The notes beneath the pieces are model-generated. The model ran no database searches. It had not been told where the DNA came from and worked only from the letters and a program-made list of their open reading frames with translations. Source: JAJDXW01 sp965202895 (GTDB lineage: Bacteria > Pseudomonadota > Gammaproteobacteria > HK1). From it: a stretch of 64,000 bases of DNA. The stretch covers positions 2,480,001 to 2,544,000 of the forward strand of contig OZ241901.1 in assembly GCA_965202895.1 (NCBI GenBank). Direction: 5' to 3'. The translations under genes were made by a program, and so were the position numbers. Shown here in pieces: positions 25,722-35,564 of this stretch. The number at the start of each line of letters is the position of its first letter. Position 1 is the stretch's first letter.

Positions 25722-26905
25722 GGCGCGTGCCGCGGGCGGTCAGCCGGAAACCGGCGCGGCGACCGGGACCCTTCGCCTCCCCGGCCTCCCCGGCCTCCTC
25801 GACCGGAGGACAGAACGTAGTCCATGAGGCTCGGGATCCCCGGCTCCCACCGGGGTTGGTACGCGGGGCGCCAGATGTATCCCAGATCTTCGAGGGTCTG
25901 CTCCCTCGCCTTCGCCCCGGTTACGTCCGCCATCGCCGCTTCGAGCTCGTCCTCTCCCAGCTCCGCCCTCCCTGCGAACGCCTCGGCCAGCGCGCGCGCC
26001 GCCCCGAGCACCCCCCTCTTTCCGAGCTCCCGGTACCTGATCCCGTGATACATGTCCCTTCGCCGCTCGAAGCGTGCCTGCGCCGCGCTCACCGTCGCGC
26101 ACGTCACCGTCCCTTCCCCTTCGATTTCCTTCCATACCTCTTCGCCGAGAATCTGTACGAAATAGGGGTAGCCCTGGCTCGCCCGCACGATCCGGCGGAG
26201 CGCCTCTTCTTCGATCCGGATCCCCTCCTTCTCGAGCGGAACCCGGATTGCGGTCTCCGCCGCCCCGGCCCCGATCCGCCCGATCGGATGGTGTCGCGCA
26301 CGATCCCAAAACGTGGCGTTCATCGAACGCAGCCGCTCCTCGAGCACCGGGGTTCCCGCCGCCACGAGCAGGAACGGAGCCGCGCCTGCCGCCTCCTGGC
26401 TCGCGTTGAGCAGGGTCGCCCCCACCTCCTCGTCGAGCGTGTGCGCTTCGTCGAGAAGTACGATCAGCGGCTTCCTCTTCGCTCGGGCGGCAAGCGCGGC
26501 GCCCAGGCCGCCCCCCCGGTTCGCGCTTCCTCCAACCTCGATCCTTCCCTTCGCCACCCCCGTCCCGGCCTCGATCGCGAGCTTCGCGTGACGGAACCGC
26601 TCCCTCCACCCTCCGCCCCCCAACGACTCGACGAGCGCCTCCTCGGTCCGCATCTGCCGTGGGGTGCGGCGCAGCACCTCGAATCGCCGCCCTCGGCTCG
26701 CGTACCCCTCCACCCACCGCAACAGGACGGTCTTTCCGTTTCCCCTCGGCCCGATCAGGATCACGTTCTCCGCCCTCGGCGTATGGGCGGCGAGCTCGTT
26801 CAGGCGCCGGATGAGCGCATCCTGCTCCTCGTCGCGTCCCGCGAGGCACGGGGGGAGCCCTCCTGCGCCCGGCTGGAAGGGACCTTCTCTGCGCTTCGGG
26901 TTCAT
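25718..26905 (-). CDS. AAA ATPase (ORC/AAA_16-like), uncharacterised
   Basis: 395 residues from ATG 26905 (MNPKRREGPF). Walker A is GPRGNGKT (52-59), Walker B LIVLLDEAH (147-155), sensor region LLVAAGTPVLEERL, then a helical lid and a C-terminal domain ending in EPGIPSLMDYVL plus a Gly/Arg-rich tail. It is related to the two ATPases at 49.9-53.6 kb, which share GPRGNGKT, LDEAH/IDEAH, AGTP, GYPYF/GYPFF and GIPSL.D.V. Function is unknown; the fold resembles NTPases that regulate DNA or protein complexes. The frame is open further upstream, but this ATG is the better match to the paralogues. It is coupled to msbA by a 4-base overlap. Confidence 0.7.
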   Translation of the reverse strand: MNPKRREGPFQPGAGGLPPCLAGRDEEQDALIRRLNELAAHTPRAENVILIGPRGNGKTVLLRWVEGYASRGRRFEVLRRTPRQMRTEEALVESLGGGGWRERFRHAKLAIEAGTGVAKGRIEVGGSANRGGGLGAALAARAKRKPLIVLLDEAHTLDEEVGATLLNASQEAAGAAPFLLVAAGTPVLEERLRSMNATFWDRARHHPIGRIGAGAAETAIRVPLEKEGIRIEEEALRRIVRASQGYPYFVQILGEEVWKEIEGEGTVTCATVSAAQARFERRRDMYHGIRYRELGKRGVLGAARALAEAFAGRAELGEDELEAAMADVTGAKAREQTLEDLGYIWRPAYQPRWEPGIPSLMDYVLSSGRGGRGGRGGEGSRSPRRFPADRPRHAP

Positions 26906-27068
26906 CCGGCTACGGCTTTGCCCGGCCGGCCGCGACGCGGAGGTTCCGTCCGCGTTCCGAGATCGGGGTGATGCCTCCCCATGAGCCGATCTTCCTTGGC
27001 GATGGCGATCCATCCCGCCGCCGGGAGCGGAACGGTGTCCGCGGCAGGAGGACGGTGCGATATCCGGG

Positions 27069-27281
27069 CTAGCGGTCGAGCAGCCGGAATTCGGCGCCGC
27101 AATAGGGACACTTCGCCTCCCCGGTCTCCTCGACCGGAAGATAGACCTTGGGATGGGAGCTCCAGATCGCCATGCCGGGCATCGGACAGCTCAGGGGCAG
27201 GTCGGCCCGGGTGATCTCGTAACGACTCTCGGCGTTGGGCTCGGGCAACGTTCGGGCCTCGGCGGGGGGAGGAAATTTCAC
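27069..27281 (-). CDS. Small zinc-finger protein (zf-CHCC / NDUFS6-like)
   Basis: A 70-residue protein with the ligands Cys-x(n)-His-Pro-x-Val-Tyr-Leu and CPYCGAEFRLL, the zf-CHCC pattern found in the mitochondrial complex I subunit NDUFS6 and many small proteobacterial proteins. The exact bacterial role is not settled. The GTG at 27281 is preferred over the more distant start at 27338, because the longer form would begin inside the groEL terminator hairpin. The gene lies downstream of groEL and upstream of the AAA ATPase. Confidence 0.75.
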   Translation of the reverse strand: MKFPPPAEARTLPEPNAESRYEITRADLPLSCPMPGMAIWSSHPKVYLPVEETGEAKCPYCGAEFRLLDR

Positions 27282-27296
27282 CACGGCGGCGGGACG

Positions 27297-27335
27297 AAAA
27301 AAAGCCCCGCCGCCGGAGCGATGCGGCGGCGGGGC
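27297..27335 (-). terminator. Rho-independent terminator of groESL
   Basis: A perfect 11-bp stem (GCCCCGCCGCC / GGCGGCGGGGC, 27304-27314 and 27325-27335) with a 10-base loop, followed on the minus strand by seven T (27297-27303). It lies 86 bases after the groEL stop. Confidence 0.85.
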
Positions 27336-27421
27336 CATGGCCGCGGCTCGGGCGAACGGCGCGATGGGCCGTCCGCCGTCACCCCGGAGTCACCCCGGAG
27401 TCACCCGGGGGCCGGGGCGGC

Positions 27422-29059
<1,638 letters not shown>

Positions 29060-29121
29060 CTGGGTATGACTCCTGAGCAGTGCGTTTGCATGGGTTCGAG
29101 GGAAGCGTGGAACGGGCCGGG

Positions 29122-29412
29122 TCAGGCTTCGACGACCGCCATGATGTCTTCCTCGCGCAACACGAGGAGATCGTCACCGTCGACCTTCACCTCGGTGCCC
29201 GAGTACTTGCCGAACAGGACTTCGTCGCCGACCTTGACGTCGAGCGCCCGTACGGACCCGTCGTCGAGGATCTTGCCGGGGCCGACGGCCGTGATTTCAC
29301 CGCGGATCGGCTTCTCGGTGGCGGTGTCGGGGATGACGATGCCGCCCGGAGAGGTACGCTCCTCTTCCTTCCGCTTCACGATCACGCGGTCGTGGAGGGG
29401 TCGTATGTTCAT
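29122..29412 (-). CDS. groS: Co-chaperonin GroES (10 kDa)
   Basis: 96 residues: NIRPLHDRVIVKRKEEE at the start, the mobile-loop region ERTSPGGIVIPDTATEKP and the DDLLVLREEDIMAVVE end. It forms the heptameric cap on GroEL. It is the first gene of the operon, with a CGGAAATCTCC-type region (AGGAG on the minus strand) before the ATG, and about 150 bases of leader after the promoter and CIRCE element. Confidence 0.98.
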   Translation of the reverse strand: MNIRPLHDRVIVKRKEEERTSPGGIVIPDTATEKPIRGEITAVGPGKILDDGSVRALDVKVGDEVLFGKYSGTEVKVDGDDLLVLREEDIMAVVEA

Positions 29413-29539
29413 TCGGAAATCTCCTGATTCCGGTAGCTGGGACAGAGAGTTGGGTGGAACACCGGGGCCTTCGGGGGTGGATTCGGACCCCTGCCGGCCA
29501 TGGTCGCGTCACCGAGCGAAGCCCTTCACGGTCAGTTCG

Positions 29540-29566
29540 TTGGCACTCGCCCGCAGCGAGTGCTGA
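29540..29566. promoter_or_regulatory. CIRCE operator (HrcA site) of groESL
   Basis: TTGGCACTC, nine bases, GAGTGCTGA (29540-29566) matches the CIRCE consensus TTAGCACTC-N9-GAGTGCTAA with two changes. HrcA binds this dyad and represses chaperone genes until heat stress. It lies directly downstream of the -10 box on the minus strand, where binding would block transcription start. Confidence 0.9.
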
Positions 29567-29593
29567 TAATAGGGGCGGACTCGCCCATGTCAA
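29566..29593 (-). promoter_or_regulatory. Sigma70-type promoter of groESL
   Basis: On the minus strand TTGACA (29593-29588) and TATTAT (29571-29566) are separated by 16 bases. This is a near-consensus housekeeping promoter, unusually clear for this GC-rich window, and its -10 abuts the CIRCE operator. Confidence 0.85.
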
Positions 29594-29608
29594 GGGGCGG
29601 AAGCCGGA

Positions 29609-30061
29609 TCAGCCGCCGCGGTCCTCTTCCCGGCGCCGGTACTCGCCTTCGAGGGTGCGCCCGGGGGCTCGCCGGCCGTGCTCCGGGCGGGTGCGGTCCC
29701 GGCGCGGACCGGCGGGCCGCAGGGCCGCGACGGTGAGGATGAGGCGCTGCCGGACGGACGGGACCAGACAGGCGAACCCGGCCGCGTCGGTGATGAATCC
29801 CGGGGTGAGGAGGAGCGCCCCGGCGATGAGGATCACCGCTCCTTCGAGCATCTCGAGAGCCGGCGCCTCCCCCCTCGCCATCGCGGCCCGAGCCCGCAGC
29901 AGGGTGGCGAGGCCCTGGGCGCGCATGAGGGCGACCCCCACGGCCGCGGTGAGCACGACGAGCGCGACGGTGGCGAGCGCGCCGGCCCGCGAGCCGACCT
30001 CGATCAGCACGTAGACCTCGGCGAGCGGCACGGCGAGAAACAGGATCGGCAGCAGGCGCAC
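29609..30061 (-). CDS. fxsA: FxsA-family inner-membrane protein
   Basis: 150 residues from a GTG start (VRLLPILFLAVPLAEVYVLI). The N terminus has the FxsA signature PLAEVYVLIEVGSRAGALAT, then membrane segments including GAVILIAGALLLTPGFITD and an Arg-rich cytoplasmic tail. E. coli FxsA affects phage T7 exclusion by the F plasmid; the general role is unclear. The GTG is preferred because the longer ATG form adds a non-hydrophobic leader. It lies just upstream of the groESL promoter, in the same orientation. Confidence 0.8.
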   Translation of the reverse strand: MRLLPILFLAVPLAEVYVLIEVGSRAGALATVALVVLTAAVGVALMRAQGLATLLRARAAMARGEAPALEMLEGAVILIAGALLLTPGFITDAAGFACLVPSVRQRLILTVAALRPAGPRRDRTRPEHGRRAPGRTLEGEYRRREEDRGG

Positions 30062-30279
30062 GGCAGACGTCCGGGGCGGCGAGAGGATACCATTCGAACA
30101 TCGAATCGAGCTTCGAGCGACCGGCGGGGGCATGAGGCCCGTACCGCCGGATCGGAGGCGCCCTCGCCGGGCCGGGGCGCCGGCCCAGGCGGACGGAGCG
30201 CGAAGAGGTCCGGGCCGCGCGGTCCGGGGGACCGGATCATCGACCGGAGGGGCCGGGCCGGAAGGACCGGATCGATCGG

Positions 30280-32364
30280 ATGAACACCGGGGCGTCCTTC
30301 CCGAACCGGCTCCTGCTCTCGTGCGCGGGGGTCTGCCTCTGCGTGTCCATGTGGGGGCTGTCGGCGGGCGTTCGCGCGTCCTCCGCCGGGGCGGGAGCCG
30401 TGGCGGACGCCCTCCCCGCCGCCCCGCGGCCGGCCCCTTCCGCGATCCGGTCCGTCCCGCTCCTTGGCGGGACGCGACCGCCGGCGCAATCCGCCGCGGC
30501 CGGCCCGGGTCCGGAATCCGCGGCCGGCTTCCTTCGGGAGCTCATCGACGCCGGGGGCGACGAGCCCCGGTTCCTCCATCCGGACGCCGCATTCCGGGTG
30601 GAGGGGTCGGCGGCCGAACCGGGCCTCGCCGTCCTTCGCTGGCGCATCGAACCCGGCTACTACCTCTACGCCAAGCGGATGGAGGTCCATCTCCCGGAGG
30701 GCTCGGCCCCGGGGACCACGATCGCCGGGCTCGATCTACCTCCCGGCGAGGTGCGGGAGGACCCTTGGTTCGGGCGTGTCGAGGTCTACCGCTTCGAGGC
30801 GGCGGCGTCCGTGCGGCTCGCGCACGCCGGCCGTCCTCCGCGGGCCGTCACCCTGGACGTGGTCTACCAGGGCTGCGCGGACGAAGGGCTCTGCTACCCG
30901 CCCGTCCGGAAGACCCTCCCGGTGCGGCTCGACGGAGCCGGGTCCGGCGGAACCTCCGGCGGAACCGGGCCCGGCGCGCCGGCCGCCTCGGCCTCTCCCG
31001 ACGGCCTTCGCTCCGCCGACCCTGCGTTCTCCGAAACGGACCGGATCGCCCGGCGCCTCGCGACGGACGGCCTCGGGGGGAGCGTCCTCGCCTTCTTCGG
31101 CTTCGGGCTGCTGCTCAGCCTCACCCCGTGCATCTTTCCGATGGTGCCGATCCTGTCGTCCATCCTCGTCGCCGGGGAGAGAGCCGCCCGCGGCCGGGCG
31201 AGGGGCCTTGCCTTGTCGCTCGCCTACGTCTCGGGGAGTGCGCTCGCCTGGGCGGTGGTCGGCGGGGTTGCCGGGCTCCTCGGCGCCAACCTCCAGATCG
31301 CGCTGCAGAGTCCCTGGGCCCTCGGCGTGGTCGCCGCAGCGTTCGTCGCGCTCGCCCTGTCCATGTTCGGCCTCTACACCTTCGATCTTCCTGCCGCCTG
31401 GACCACGCGCGCCGCCGGATGGACCAATCGGGCCGGCCGCGGCGGCGGCTACGCGGGGGCGGCGGCGATGGGGGTCGTCTCCGCCCTCGTCGTGGGGCCG
31501 TGCGTCGCCGCGCCGATGGCCGGCGCCGTCCTCTACATCGGCCAGGCCGGGGACGCGGCGCGGGGCAGCCTCGCCCTGTTGGCGATGGGATTCGGAATGG
31601 GGGTCCCGCTGCTCGTACTCGGCGCGTCTTCGCAGCGGTGGCTGCCGCGGGCCGGGCCGTGGATGGATGCCCTCCAGCGGGCGGCCGGGGTCGTGCTCCT
31701 CGGCGTGGCCGCCTATCTCCTCGAGCGGATCCTGCCCCCCCCGGCGGCGCTCGCCGCGTGGGCGGGCGTCGCCGCCTCGGCCGCCGTCGTCCTTGCCCGG
31801 GCCGCCGGGAAGCGGCCGGCGCGGGCGGGGCGCTACGCGGCGCGGGCGGGTGCGCTCGCGGCGGCGGCGTATGCCGCGGTCCTGGCGGTCGGGGCATCGA
31901 CCGGGGCCGACGACCCCCTGCATCCGCTGGCCGGCGTGCTGCGCTCCCCGACGGACCCGGGGGCCGCGGCGGGGCCGGGAGGAGGGATCGAGTTCACCGC
32001 CGTCAAGGGCCTCGACGGGCCGAACGGGCTCGATGCGGTGCTCGCACGGGCCGGGGCCGCGGGGCGATTCGTCATGCTCGACTTCTACGCGGACTGGTGC
32101 GTATCGTGCAAGGAGATGGAGGAGACCACGTTTCGCGACCCGCGGGTACGCACCGCTCTCGGCGGGATCAGGGTCCTCCGCGCGGACGTGACCGCGAACG
32201 ACGCCGCCGACCGGGCCCTGATGAAGCGCCTCGGCATCCTCGGCCCTCCCGCGATCCTCTTCTTCGGCCCCGACCGGATGGAGCGCCGGCGCTACCGCAC
32301 CGTGGGCTACGAGGACGCGGACGAGTTCACGAAGCGGGTGGCCGGCGCGACGAGTGCCGCGTGA
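30280..32364 (+). CDS. dsbD: Thiol:disulfide interchange protein DsbD
   Basis: 694 residues. A signal peptide is followed by the periplasmic alpha domain with YQGCADEGLCYPP (redox Cys pair), a central domain of about eight transmembrane helices with the LTPCIFPMVPIL and VGPCVAAPMAG cysteines, and a C-terminal thioredoxin domain with FYADWCVSCKEME. DsbD carries electrons from cytosolic thioredoxin to periplasmic DsbC, CcmG and similar partners. The next gene encodes a TlpA/DsbE-like thioredoxin, a likely electron acceptor. The low-complexity Ala/Pro segment after the signal peptide is longer than usual. Confidence 0.93.
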   Translation: MNTGASFPNRLLLSCAGVCLCVSMWGLSAGVRASSAGAGAVADALPAAPRPAPSAIRSVPLLGGTRPPAQSAAAGPGPESAAGFLRELIDAGGDEPRFLHPDAAFRVEGSAAEPGLAVLRWRIEPGYYLYAKRMEVHLPEGSAPGTTIAGLDLPPGEVREDPWFGRVEVYRFEAAASVRLAHAGRPPRAVTLDVVYQGCADEGLCYPPVRKTLPVRLDGAGSGGTSGGTGPGAPAASASPDGLRSADPAFSETDRIARRLATDGLGGSVLAFFGFGLLLSLTPCIFPMVPILSSILVAGERAARGRARGLALSLAYVSGSALAWAVVGGVAGLLGANLQIALQSPWALGVVAAAFVALALSMFGLYTFDLPAAWTTRAAGWTNRAGRGGGYAGAAAMGVVSALVVGPCVAAPMAGAVLYIGQAGDAARGSLALLAMGFGMGVPLLVLGASSQRWLPRAGPWMDALQRAAGVVLLGVAAYLLERILPPPAALAAWAGVAASAAVVLARAAGKRPARAGRYAARAGALAAAAYAAVLAVGASTGADDPLHPLAGVLRSPTDPGAAAGPGGGIEFTAVKGLDGPNGLDAVLARAGAAGRFVMLDFYADWCVSCKEMEETTFRDPRVRTALGGIRVLRADVTANDAADRALMKRLGILGPPAILFFGPDRMERRRYRTVGYEDADEFTKRVAGATSAA

Positions 32365-32476
32365 CCCCCCCGCCGGCGGCGGCAAGGGCGGCTCTCCTCT
32401 CGACCCGACGGGACGGGAAGATCGGGGAAGCCGTCCGCCGGGGTCGATCGTCGCAGGAGAGGCGGCCATCGGGCCG

Positions 32477-33133
32477 ATGAACCACTCCGATTTCCCGCCA
32501 TCGCGGAAGGCCGGAAGGATCTCGACCCGCCGCCGGTGGCGGCCGGTGCTCGCGGGGGCGGCGGTGCTCGCGCTCGCGGCGGGATGGGGGGCCGGACGCT
32601 ATTTCGACCGCGGGCCGGACGAGGCGGACGCGGCCCGGACGGCAACGGGGCCCGGGCCCCGCACCGGCACGGCCCCCTCCGGGGAGCCGCCCGGCGTCCT
32701 CCACCGGCCTCGTCCCGAATTCACCCTTCCCGATCTCGACGGGCGGCCGCGGCGGCCGGGGGAGTGGAACGGCAAGGTCCTCGTCGTCAACTTCTGGGCG
32801 ACTTGGTGCGCCCCCTGCCGGGAAGAAATCCCGCTCCTCATCGACCTCGAACGGCGCCGTCCCGGGGTGCGGGTCGTCGGCATCGCGGTGGATCGGCCGG
32901 AGGCGGTGCGCGCATTCGCCGAGGAGCTCGGCATCGAGTATCCCGTTCTCCTCGACGACCTGCGGGGAAGCACCATGCGCCGCTACGGCAACCGGATCGG
33001 CGCGCTGCCGTTCACCGTGATCACGGGACGGGACGGTATCGTCGCCTACGTCCGGCTCGGGGAGCTCGAGCCCACCGAGCTCGACCGGGTCACCGAAGCC
33101 CTCCTTCGGCGCGAGTCGCCAAGTCAAGCGTAA
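32477..33133 (+). CDS. TlpA/DsbE-like membrane-anchored thioredoxin
   Basis: 218 residues from ATG 32477, supported by GGAGAGG upstream. One N-terminal transmembrane segment (VLAGAAVLALAAGWGAG) anchors a periplasmic thioredoxin domain with active site FWATWCAPCREE and the cis-Pro region GALPFTVIT. Proteins of this group reduce apocytochrome c or other periplasmic thiols and take electrons from DsbD. Its position just downstream of dsbD supports that pairing. Confidence 0.88.
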   Translation: MNHSDFPPSRKAGRISTRRRWRPVLAGAAVLALAAGWGAGRYFDRGPDEADAARTATGPGPRTGTAPSGEPPGVLHRPRPEFTLPDLDGRPRRPGEWNGKVLVVNFWATWCAPCREEIPLLIDLERRRPGVRVVGIAVDRPEAVRAFAEELGIEYPVLLDDLRGSTMRRYGNRIGALPFTVITGRDGIVAYVRLGELEPTELDRVTEALLRRESPSQA

Positions 33134-33288
33134 TTCGGCGTAAATGGCGTCACTTTGGGCGAAAATCGCTCCATGATCGAGGGGTTTCTTCTCGATCTCG
33201 CCGCCGCTGTCGTGCTAGCCTGTCGCCTCCCGGATCGCAATTTCGCGGGGACGGGGCGGGGTTCCTTCCGGAGGGTGGGCGGTTTCCG

Positions 33289-33741
33289 ATGGCGACGATC
33301 CTGGTCCTGCACGGACCGAACCTCAATCTTCTCGGCGCCCGCGAGCCGGAGCACTACGGGACCGTCCGCCTCGCCGAGATCGACGCTCTCCTCGCGGCCG
33401 AGGCCGAGCGTCTCGGCCATCGCCTGGAGACCCTCCAGAGCAACCGCGAGTACGAGCTCATCGAGCGCGTCCACGCGGCGGCCGACGACGGTACCGACTT
33501 CATCATCATCAACCCCGCCGGGTTGACCCATACCAGCGTCGCCCTCCGGGATGCGCTGACCGGAACGGCGCGGCCGTTCATCGAAGTGCATCTGTCCAAC
33601 ATCCATGCGCGCGAGCCGTTTCGCCATTACTCGTACTTCACCGATGCGGCGGTCGGGGTGGTGTGCGGTCTCGGCCCGCTCGGTTATCGGCACGCGCTCC
33701 AGTCCGCCTCCGGGTGGCTGGCCGCGCGCGCCGGGTCGTAG
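33289..33741 (+). CDS. aroQ: Type II 3-dehydroquinate dehydratase
   Basis: 150 residues, typical for this dodecameric shikimate-pathway enzyme that converts 3-dehydroquinate to 3-dehydroshikimate. Diagnostic features are LVLHGPNLNLLGAREPEHYG, QSNREYELIERVH, INPAGLTHTSVALRDAL and EVHLSNIHAREPFRHYSY. The active-site Tyr and His are present. It starts the aroQ-accB-accC block common in gammaproteobacteria. Confidence 0.97.
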   Translation: MATILVLHGPNLNLLGAREPEHYGTVRLAEIDALLAAEAERLGHRLETLQSNREYELIERVHAAADDGTDFIIINPAGLTHTSVALRDALTGTARPFIEVHLSNIHAREPFRHYSYFTDAAVGVVCGLGPLGYRHALQSASGWLAARAGS

Positions 33742-33779
33742 CGGTCGGACGACGCCGGCCGAGCCGCCCCGGAAGCTCC

Positions 33780-34196
33780 ATGGATCTCAGGAAGATCAAG
33801 AAGCTCATCGAGCTCCTGGACGAGTCGGGGATCGCGGAGATCGAGGTCACCGAGGGCGAGGAGTCGGTCCGGATCAGCCGTTACGGCGCCCACCCGGCGC
33901 TCGTCCCGGCCGCCGCCGCGCCCCCGGCGGCGCCGGGAGCGGAGGAACGCTCCCCCCCGAGTGGCTTCCCGATCGACGCCCCCATGGTAGGCACGATGTA
34001 CCGGGCGCCTTCGCCGGGCACCCCTCCGTTCGTCGAGGTGGGGTCCCGGATATCCGCGGGCGACGTGGTCTGCATCATCGAGGCGATGAAGATCCTCAAC
34101 CAGATCGAGTCCGAAGTGGGCGGGGTGGTCAGGGAGATCCTGGTCGAGAACGGACAGCCGGTGGAGTTCGGCCAGACCCTCATGATCGTCGAATAG
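33780..34196 (+). CDS. accB: Biotin carboxyl carrier protein of acetyl-CoA carboxylase
   Basis: 138 residues, slightly short for AccB because the Ala/Pro linker is brief. The C-terminal biotinyl domain has the EAMKI motif with the biotin-accepting Lys, preceded by the APMVGTMYRAPSPG thumb region typical of AccB. It carries CO2 between AccC and the carboxyltransferase in fatty-acid synthesis. It lies 38 bases after aroQ and 10 bases before accC. Confidence 0.97.
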   Translation: MDLRKIKKLIELLDESGIAEIEVTEGEESVRISRYGAHPALVPAAAAPPAAPGAEERSPPSGFPIDAPMVGTMYRAPSPGTPPFVEVGSRISAGDVVCIIEAMKILNQIESEVGGVVREILVENGQPVEFGQTLMIVE

Positions 34197-34206
34197 CCCG
34201 CCTCCG

Positions 34207-35547
34207 ATGCTCGACAAGATCGTGATTGCCAATCGCGGCGAGATCGCGCTGCGCGTGCTGCGGGCTTGCCGGGAGCTCGGGATCCGGACCGTCGCGGTCC
34301 ACTCCACCGCCGACCGGGAGCTCAAGCACGTGCGGCTCGCCGACGAGTCGGTCTGCATCGGCCCGCCGGACGCCGCGCAGAGCTACCTCGACATCCCGGC
34401 CGTGCTGAGCGCGGCGGAGGTGACGGATGCGGTCGCCGTTCACCCCGGCTATGGATTCCTCTCCGAGAACGCCGACTTCGCGGAGAGGGTCGAGCAGAGC
34501 GGGTTCGTCTTCATCGGCCCCTCGCCCGACACCATCCGGCTCATGGGCGACAAGATCTCCGCGATCGACGCCATGCGGCGCGCCGGCATCCCCTGCGTAC
34601 CCGGATCCGAGGGTCCGCTGGAGGAGGACCCCGACGCGAACGCCCGCCTCGCGCGCGACGTCGGGTATCCGATCATCATCAAGGCGGCGGCCGGCGGGGG
34701 CGGGCGCGGGATGCGGGTGGTGAACAGCGAAGCGGCCCTCGCGAACGCGGTCCTGATGACCCGGGCCGAGGCGACGGCCGCGTTCGGAGACGGCACCGTG
34801 TACCTGGAGAAGTACCTCGACAACCCGCGCCACATCGAGATCCAGGTGCTGGCCGACTCGCACGGGAACGCGGTCCATCTCGGCGAGCGGGACTGCTCGA
34901 TGCAGCGCCGGCATCAGAAGGTCATCGAGGAGGCGCCCGCGCCGGGCATCACCGACCGCATGAGGCGGCGGCTCGGGGCGCGCTGCGTGAACGCGTGCAA
35001 GGCCATCGACTACCGCGGGGTCGGCACGTTCGAGTTCCTCTACCAGGACGGGGACTTCTACTTCATCGAGATGAACACCCGGCTCCAGGTCGAGCACCCC
35101 GTGACCGAGTTCGTGACCGGGATCGATCTGGTGAAGACCCAGATCCGCATCGCGGCCGGGGAGCGCCTGCCCTTCAGGCAATCCGACGCGACGATCGGCG
35201 GGCACGCGATCGAGTGCCGGATCAACGCCGAAGATCCCGTCACGTTCGCGCCCAATCCCGGCAGGATATCGTTTTTTCATGCACCCGGAGGGCCCGGGAT
35301 CCGGGTCGACAGCCACCTGTACTCGGGGTACACGGTCCCCCCCAACTACGATTCGCTCATCGCGAAGCTGATCGCTTTCGGCGATACCCGCGAGTCCGCC
35401 CTCGCACGGATGCGCATGGCCCTCGACGAGATCATCGTCGAGGGGATCCGCACCAACGTGCCGATGCACGTGGATCTGCTGAACGACAGCGGGTTCATCG
35501 AGGGAGGGGTCGGGATCGGCTATCTCGAGCGCAAGCTCGCGCGGTAG
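34207..35547 (+). CDS. accC: Biotin carboxylase subunit of acetyl-CoA carboxylase
   Basis: 446 residues, normal for AccC. The ATP-grasp features are clear: KIVIANRGEIALRVLRAC, HPGYGFLSENADFAE, KAAAGGGGRGMRVV (glycine-rich loop), ERDCSMQRRHQKVIEEAP and EMNTRLQVEHPVTE. It carboxylates biotin on AccB using ATP and bicarbonate. It is transcribed with accB. Confidence 0.98.
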   Translation: MLDKIVIANRGEIALRVLRACRELGIRTVAVHSTADRELKHVRLADESVCIGPPDAAQSYLDIPAVLSAAEVTDAVAVHPGYGFLSENADFAERVEQSGFVFIGPSPDTIRLMGDKISAIDAMRRAGIPCVPGSEGPLEEDPDANARLARDVGYPIIIKAAAGGGGRGMRVVNSEAALANAVLMTRAEATAAFGDGTVYLEKYLDNPRHIEIQVLADSHGNAVHLGERDCSMQRRHQKVIEEAPAPGITDRMRRRLGARCVNACKAIDYRGVGTFEFLYQDGDFYFIEMNTRLQVEHPVTEFVTGIDLVKTQIRIAAGERLPFRQSDATIGGHAIECRINAEDPVTFAPNPGRISFFHAPGGPGIRVDSHLYSGYTVPPNYDSLIAKLIAFGDTRESALARMRMALDEIIVEGIRTNVPMHVDLLNDSGFIEGGVGIGYLERKLAR

Positions 35548-35564
35548 TAGCGCCGCGGCGGCAG

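Noticed and set aside
30132..32480. Very long plus-strand open frame parallel to dsbD
   Set aside because: Low-complexity Arg/Gly/Pro product with no domain; dsbD in another frame explains the region.
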